Part shown: in pieces, positions 6,135-9,434 of the stretch | Layout of the letters: every line of letters starts with the position of its first letter | How positions within the stretch are numbered: the stretch's first letter is position 1 | Assembly: GCA_903867285.1 (NCBI GenBank) | Contig: CAIPQX010000093.1 | Coordinates: 1-9,434, forward strand | Reading direction: 5' to 3' | Origin: an uncultured Actinomycetes bacterium | GTDB taxonomy: Bacteria; Actinomycetota; Actinomycetes; Nanopelagicales; Nanopelagicaceae | Length of the DNA: 9,434 nt | Position numbers and translations under genes: made by a program | The notes under the pieces: generated by a model | What the model was told of the DNA's origin: nothing | What the model saw: the letters and a program-made list of their open reading frames with translations, nothing else | Databases searched by the model: none

Positions 6135-8801
6135 CTAGTTAGAACCTAGCGCTGCCTTTAACTCTGCAATTGCAGCAGCAATCTTTGTGGCATCGCTTCC
6201 GCCCCCTTGAGCGAAATCATCTTTGCCACCGCCTCCGCCTCCCAAAATTGCAGATCCGACCTTTACGAGTTGGCCAGCCCTTGCTCCGGTAGCTTGAGGA
6301 GATACGGCAACCACCAGAACAACCCGGCCATCGACTATAGAGAGCAATGCAACGACGGCATGCGGGTCTCTATTGCGCAGATCCAGGGCCATAACGCGTA
6401 GATCGTCACCAGAAATTCCATCTGCGGCCTGCGTAGCGAGAACCTTGTAAGAACCGATGGCCTCAAAGTTCTTAGCAAGGTCATTGATTGATGCCATGGC
6501 TTGTGCCGACTTGAACGTGGCTAATTCTTTTTCGATCGTCTTAACCTTGTTGAGAAGATCAGAAATGCGCTCCGGAAGTTCTTCGACCCGCGCACCCTTG
6601 ATGATCTCGGTGAGCGAATTTAGAAGCAGGTGTTCACGAGCTAGATAAGAGAAGGCATCGGCGCCGACCAGCGCTTCTACGCGTCGAACTCCAGCGCCAA
6701 TAGAAGACTCACTGAGTAATTTAACAACACCGAGTTCCGCCGAAGAATGCACGTGAGTTCCACCGCAAAGCTCTTTGGCCCAATCGCCTACGCTAACCAC
6801 TCGAACCACATCGCCATATTTCTCGCCAAATAGCGCCATTGCACCAATTTCTTTAGCTTTAGCCTGGCTCATCTGCTCTGCAGTCACTTCCAAATTCTCA
6901 ATGAGCAAAGAGTTGACCCTTGCCTCAACATCGTTAAGTACGCTGGCTGGTACCGCTCCATTCGCCGGGAAATCGAATCTAAAGCGCCCAGGTGCGTTCT
7001 CCGACCCCGCTTGGGTCGCGCTCTCGCCCAGTGCTTCGCGGAAGGCTTTGTGCACCATATGGGTCGCGGTGTGAGCGCGCGAGATAGCTTTGCGTCGTCC
7101 CTGATCAATCTGAGCAAACAATTGTTGATCCACTTTTACAGAACCAGAAATAACAGAACCGCGATGCACATAAAGCCCCGGCACAGGTGACTGCACATCA
7201 TCGATTTCGATACGAGAACCATCAGCCAGAGTCAAGATTCCGCCATCGGAAAGTTGTCCGCCGCCTTCTGCGTAGAAGGGAGTTCGGTCCAGAATAATTT
7301 CTACATCGCCTTCGTGTACCTCATGGACACTCGCGCCATCGACCATGATTGCGCGAACCTGCGCCTCACCTTCGAGATGTTGGTAACCAATAAATTCGGT
7401 CTTACCTGCGGCATCGATAATCTTGCGGTATTCGGAGAGATCGGTATGGCCGCTCTTCTTAGCCTTAGCATCTGCTTTAGCGCGATCCTTCTGCTCTTTC
7501 ATGAGCCGGCGGAAGCCATCCTCATCAACTTTCAAACCAGTCTCGGATGCCATCTCCAAAGTAAGATCAAATGGGAATCCATATGTATCGTGGAGTTTGA
7601 ATGCCGTATCTCCCGTAAGAGTTGCACTCTTTGAGTTCTTTGCATCTATCGATGCCAAGTCGAATATCTGTGTACCACTCTTGAGCGTCGATAAAAATGA
7701 ATCTTCTTCAGCCTCGGTTACTTCAATGAGGCGAACGCTTTTCTCAAGCAGCTCTGGATATTGGGGAGACATAGCGCCGATTGCTGCCAACAAGAGTTCT
7801 TTAGAGTTGTGATCAGGTGCTCCGAGGATTCGCATATTGCGAATCGTGCGGCGCATCATGCGGCGCAGAACGTAGCCGCGGCCTTCATTTCCCGGCAAGA
7901 CTCCATCACCAATAAGCATCATGGAAGTTCGGGCATGGTCGGCTACCACTCGCAGGGAAACATCGCTCTTTGCATCTTTGCCATAAGTGACGCCCGCGAG
8001 TTCAGAGGCCTTGGAAAGGATCTGCATCGTGGTATCGATTTCATAAATATTCTCTACGCCTTGTAGTAGAGCAGCGGTGCGCTCGAGGCCCAGACCGGTA
8101 TCAATATTCTTTGCAGGGAGCTCCCCAACAATCGGGTAATCATCCTTAGAGCCGCCATCGGCACGGATGTTCTGCATAAAGACGAGATTCCAAACTTCCA
8201 GGTATCTATCTTCATCGGCGATAGGGCCACCCTCGCGACCGTATGCCGGCCCGCGATCATAATAAATTTCCGAGCAAGGACCACATGGTCCAGCAACGCC
8301 CATAGACCAGAAGTTATCTGCCATTCCGCGGCGCTGAATACGCTCCTTCGGAACGCCTACTTTCTTATGCCAAATATCTGCGGCCTCATCATCGTTGAGA
8401 TACACAGTGACCCAGAGTTTCTCCTCTGGAAAACCAAAGCCACCATCGCTGATCGGTTTTGTGAGGAGCTCCCATGCCATCGTGATTGCACCTTCTTTGA
8501 AGTAATCTCCAAATGAGAAGTTGCCGCACATCTGAAAGAAGGAAGCATGTCGGGTGGTCTTACCAACCTCGTCGATATCCAAGGTACGAACGCACTTCTG
8601 TACCGATGTCGCACGCGCATAAGGGGCTTTTATCTCACCCAAGAAGTAGGGTTTGAAAGGAACCATCCCAGCGTTTACAAGAAGAAGATTTGGATCGTCA
8701 GCGATTAATGAAGCTGAAGGCACAACAGTATGTTTCAGCCCCAGGGCATTGTCGGACTCGAAGAAGCGCAACCATCGCGCTCTAATTTCTGCGGATTCCA
8801 C
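6135..8801 (-). CDS. alaS: Alanyl-tRNA synthetase
   Basis: AlaRS charges tRNA-Ala and hydrolyses misacylated Ser- and Gly-tRNA-Ala. The 888-residue protein is full length (E. coli 876). The class II catalytic core fills about residues 1-250, with FFQMCGNFSFGDYFK (88-102) and the motif-3 region GLGLERTAALLQG (236-248). The tRNA-recognition part follows. The editing domain has its zinc set: H577 and H581 (AHTATH) with C679 and H683 (CGGTH). A coiled linker (about 735-770) leads to the C-Ala domain, ending GGGGGGKDDFAQGGG (854-868). The start is GTG at 8801: the frame is closed by the DUF948 stop TAG six bases upstream and the next Met (46) would remove the conserved N-terminus. It is three bases from the DUF948 gene and from ruvX. 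The protein looks fully functional. Confidence 0.98.
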   Translation of the reverse strand: MESAEIRARWLRFFESDNALGLKHTVVPSASLIADDPNLLLVNAGMVPFKPYFLGEIKAPYARATSVQKCVRTLDIDEVGKTTRHASFFQMCGNFSFGDYFKEGAITMAWELLTKPISDGGFGFPEEKLWVTVYLNDDEAADIWHKKVGVPKERIQRRGMADNFWSMGVAGPCGPCSEIYYDRGPAYGREGGPIADEDRYLEVWNLVFMQNIRADGGSKDDYPIVGELPAKNIDTGLGLERTAALLQGVENIYEIDTTMQILSKASELAGVTYGKDAKSDVSLRVVADHARTSMMLIGDGVLPGNEGRGYVLRRMMRRTIRNMRILGAPDHNSKELLLAAIGAMSPQYPELLEKSVRLIEVTEAEEDSFLSTLKSGTQIFDLASIDAKNSKSATLTGDTAFKLHDTYGFPFDLTLEMASETGLKVDEDGFRRLMKEQKDRAKADAKAKKSGHTDLSEYRKIIDAAGKTEFIGYQHLEGEAQVRAIMVDGASVHEVHEGDVEIILDRTPFYAEGGGQLSDGGILTLADGSRIEIDDVQSPVPGLYVHRGSVISGSVKVDQQLFAQIDQGRRKAISRAHTATHMVHKAFREALGESATQAGSENAPGRFRFDFPANGAVPASVLNDVEARVNSLLIENLEVTAEQMSQAKAKEIGAMALFGEKYGDVVRVVSVGDWAKELCGGTHVHSSAELGVVKLLSESSIGAGVRRVEALVGADAFSYLAREHLLLNSLTEIIKGARVEELPERISDLLNKVKTIEKELATFKSAQAMASINDLAKNFEAIGSYKVLATQAADGISGDDLRVMALDLRNRDPHAVVALLSIVDGRVVLVVAVSPQATGARAGQLVKVGSAILGGGGGGKDDFAQGGGSDATKIAAAIAELKAALGSN

Positions 8802-8804
8802 CGA

Positions 8805-9092
8805 CTACTCGTGCTCCCGATCGGAACGAGAGAACTTCTTGCCCGCGAAGGCTCCTACGAGAGTTCCAATCACCTTAAGAAAACCGGAGTTCTTCTCCAC
8901 CAGGGAGGTAATCGATCCAGTCACTTTCTCAGTGAAATTTTCCGCCGTTGATACGATGCGATTAACACTTTTGATGGTCTTTTGGACTTCGTCGATCAAA
9001 TTGCCGACACGGATGATGGCGTAACTCGCGGCAAAGGCAATGACCAATAGCGAACAAGCCGCAATGATCGTTGCAATTCCTCCGGGACCCAT
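8805..9092 (-). CDS. DUF948 small membrane-anchored protein
   Basis: This is a 95-residue protein with an N-terminal hydrophobic segment (about 5-28), followed by an amphipathic helical, probably coiled-coil region (about 29-68), a second short hydrophobic patch (FLKVIGTLVGAFAG, 71-84), and a charged tail. This layout fits DUF948, a family of unknown function often found beside alaS in Actinobacteria. It has no enzymatic motif. A membrane-tethered scaffold facing the cytoplasm or periplasm is possible but not shown. The ATG at 9092 lies 40 bases after the aspS stop, behind a short inverted repeat, and alaS starts three bases after its stop, so this gene would lead the alaS transcription unit if a promoter lies in that gap. 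Confidence 0.85.
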   Translation of the reverse strand: MGPGGIATIIAACSLLVIAFAASYAIIRVGNLIDEVQKTIKSVNRIVSTAENFTEKVTGSITSLVEKNSGFLKVIGTLVGAFAGKKFSRSDREHE

Positions 9093-9099
9093 ACGTATT

Positions 9100-9105
9100 A
9101 GCCTA
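9100..9105 (-). promoter_or_regulatory. Candidate leaderless -10 element for the DUF948 gene
   Basis: TAGGCT (TAnnnT) is followed by seven bases (AATACGT) and the ATG at 9092. It is the only gap before alaS, so a promoter here would drive alaS and the genes beyond it. The same bases could instead act as a weak ribosome site (GTAGG) nine bases before the ATG. The two readings are mutually exclusive and cannot be separated by eye. Confidence 0.33.
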
Positions 9106-9120
9106 CCTGAACTTTAGGCT
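9100..9120. repeat. Inverted repeat in the aspS-DUF948 gap
   Basis: AGCCTA (9100-9105) and TAGGCT (9115-9120) form perfect 6-base arms around 9 bases. It starts seven bases upstream of the DUF948 start codon. In RNA it would be a small hairpin hiding the GTAGG ribosome-site candidate; in DNA it could be an operator over the proposed -10 element. There is no following T-run, so it is not a terminator. Confidence 0.4.
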
Positions 9121-9132
9121 TGGAGCGCTAAA

Positions 9133-9434
9133 TTAATCCTTTTCGGGTACGTAGTCGACGGAAGCTTCTTTCCGTTGCGCGGCGGTAATTGGCGTGGGGG
9201 CGCCCGTCAGCGGATCTCCACCGCTAGCTGTCTTAGGGAATGCGATTACCTCGCGAATTGACTCAGCGCCGGTAAGTAGAGCGCAGAGACGATCCATGCC
9301 TAAGGCAATTCCACCGTGTGGAGGTGGGCCATAATTGAAGGCCTCAAGAAGGAAGCCAAATTTACTCTTCGCCTCATCGGGAGTTAGCCCGATCACATCA
9401 AAGACGCGTTGTTGCATCTTGCGTTTGTGAATAC
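9133..9434 (-). CDS. aspS: Aspartyl-tRNA synthetase, C-terminal part (cut by window edge)
   Basis: AspRS charges tRNA-Asp, and in many Actinobacteria also tRNA-Asn for later amidation; which applies cannot be judged from this piece. About 100 C-terminal residues are present, and the reading frame stays open to the window edge, so the visible Met near 9417 is internal. It begins IHKRKMQQRVF, then KFGFLLEAFNYGPPPHGG, and includes class II motif 3, GGIALGMDRLCALLTG, whose arginine binds ATP. The end, IREVIAFPKTASGGDPLTGAP followed by PITAAQRKEASVD, is typical of bacterial-type actinobacterial AspRS. The gene ends with TAA 40 bases before the DUF948 start. Confidence 0.96.
   Translation of the reverse strand, partial: IHKRKMQQRVFDVIGLTPDEAKSKFGFLLEAFNYGPPPHGGIALGMDRLCALLTGAESIREVIAFPKTASGGDPLTGAPTPITAAQRKEASVDYVPEKD

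Noticed and set aside
1..9434. A previously undescribed multi-gene system (defence, toxin-antitoxin, mobile element, biosynthetic cluster).
   Set aside because: Every substantial minus-strand frame is accounted for by conserved housekeeping genes in a known actinobacterial order, and the gaps are too short to hide more genes.

Overview
The window is a tightly packed run of twelve genes, all on the minus strand and therefore read from high to low coordinates. Both edge genes are cut by the window. In transcription order they are: aspS (3' end only), a small DUF948 membrane protein, alaS, ruvX, mltG, aroE, a short prepilin peptidase, aroC, aroK, aroB, aroQ and efp (5' end only). There is no gene-free stretch over 300 bases; the longest gap is 51 bases. 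I see no RNA gene, mobile element, CRISPR array or convincing intrinsic terminator.

The gene order points to Actinomycetota. From memory, Mycobacterium tuberculosis has the same alaS - ruvX - mltG - aroE - A24 prepilin peptidase - aroC - aroK - aroB - aroQ - efp backbone, with extra genes inserted. Supporting signs are the EF-P loop PGKGP, the type II dehydroquinase, the actinobacterial-looking AspRS C-terminus, and GTG/TTG starts. Base composition is moderate, roughly half G+C by eye. The intergenic space is very short and neighbours usual in larger genomes (for example a peptidase gene between aroQ and efp) are absent. Together these suggest a small-genome planktonic lineage, such as the freshwater Nanopelagicales (acI). 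That lineage is an inference; the phylum is much safer.

Region 9434-5697 (aspS, DUF948, alaS, ruvX) covers tRNA charging, a membrane-anchored protein of unknown role, and a YqgF-fold nuclease. Region 5704-3882 holds mltG (peptidoglycan chain termination) and aroE. Region 3830-3426 is a prepilin peptidase placed inside the shikimate cluster. Region 3378-193 is aroC-aroK-aroB-aroQ. With aroE this supplies five of the seven shikimate steps (AroB, AroQ, AroE, AroK, AroC); DAHP synthase and EPSP synthase (AroA) are not in the window. efp follows.

Seven junctions abut, overlap by 4 or 8 bases, or leave 3 bases, which suggests translational coupling. Only four genes have a real gap upstream (DUF948, prepilin peptidase, aroC, efp). 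Each of these four has a -10-like hexamer 6-7 bases before its start codon and no well-placed Shine-Dalgarno that unambiguously fits. That is the layout of actinobacterial leaderless promoters. The 51-base gap before the prepilin peptidase also carries a small hairpin and a perfect DnaA-box 9-mer. I did not find a novel multi-gene system. The points worth a second look are these intergenic signals and a few motif departures in MltG, AroE and AroQ.
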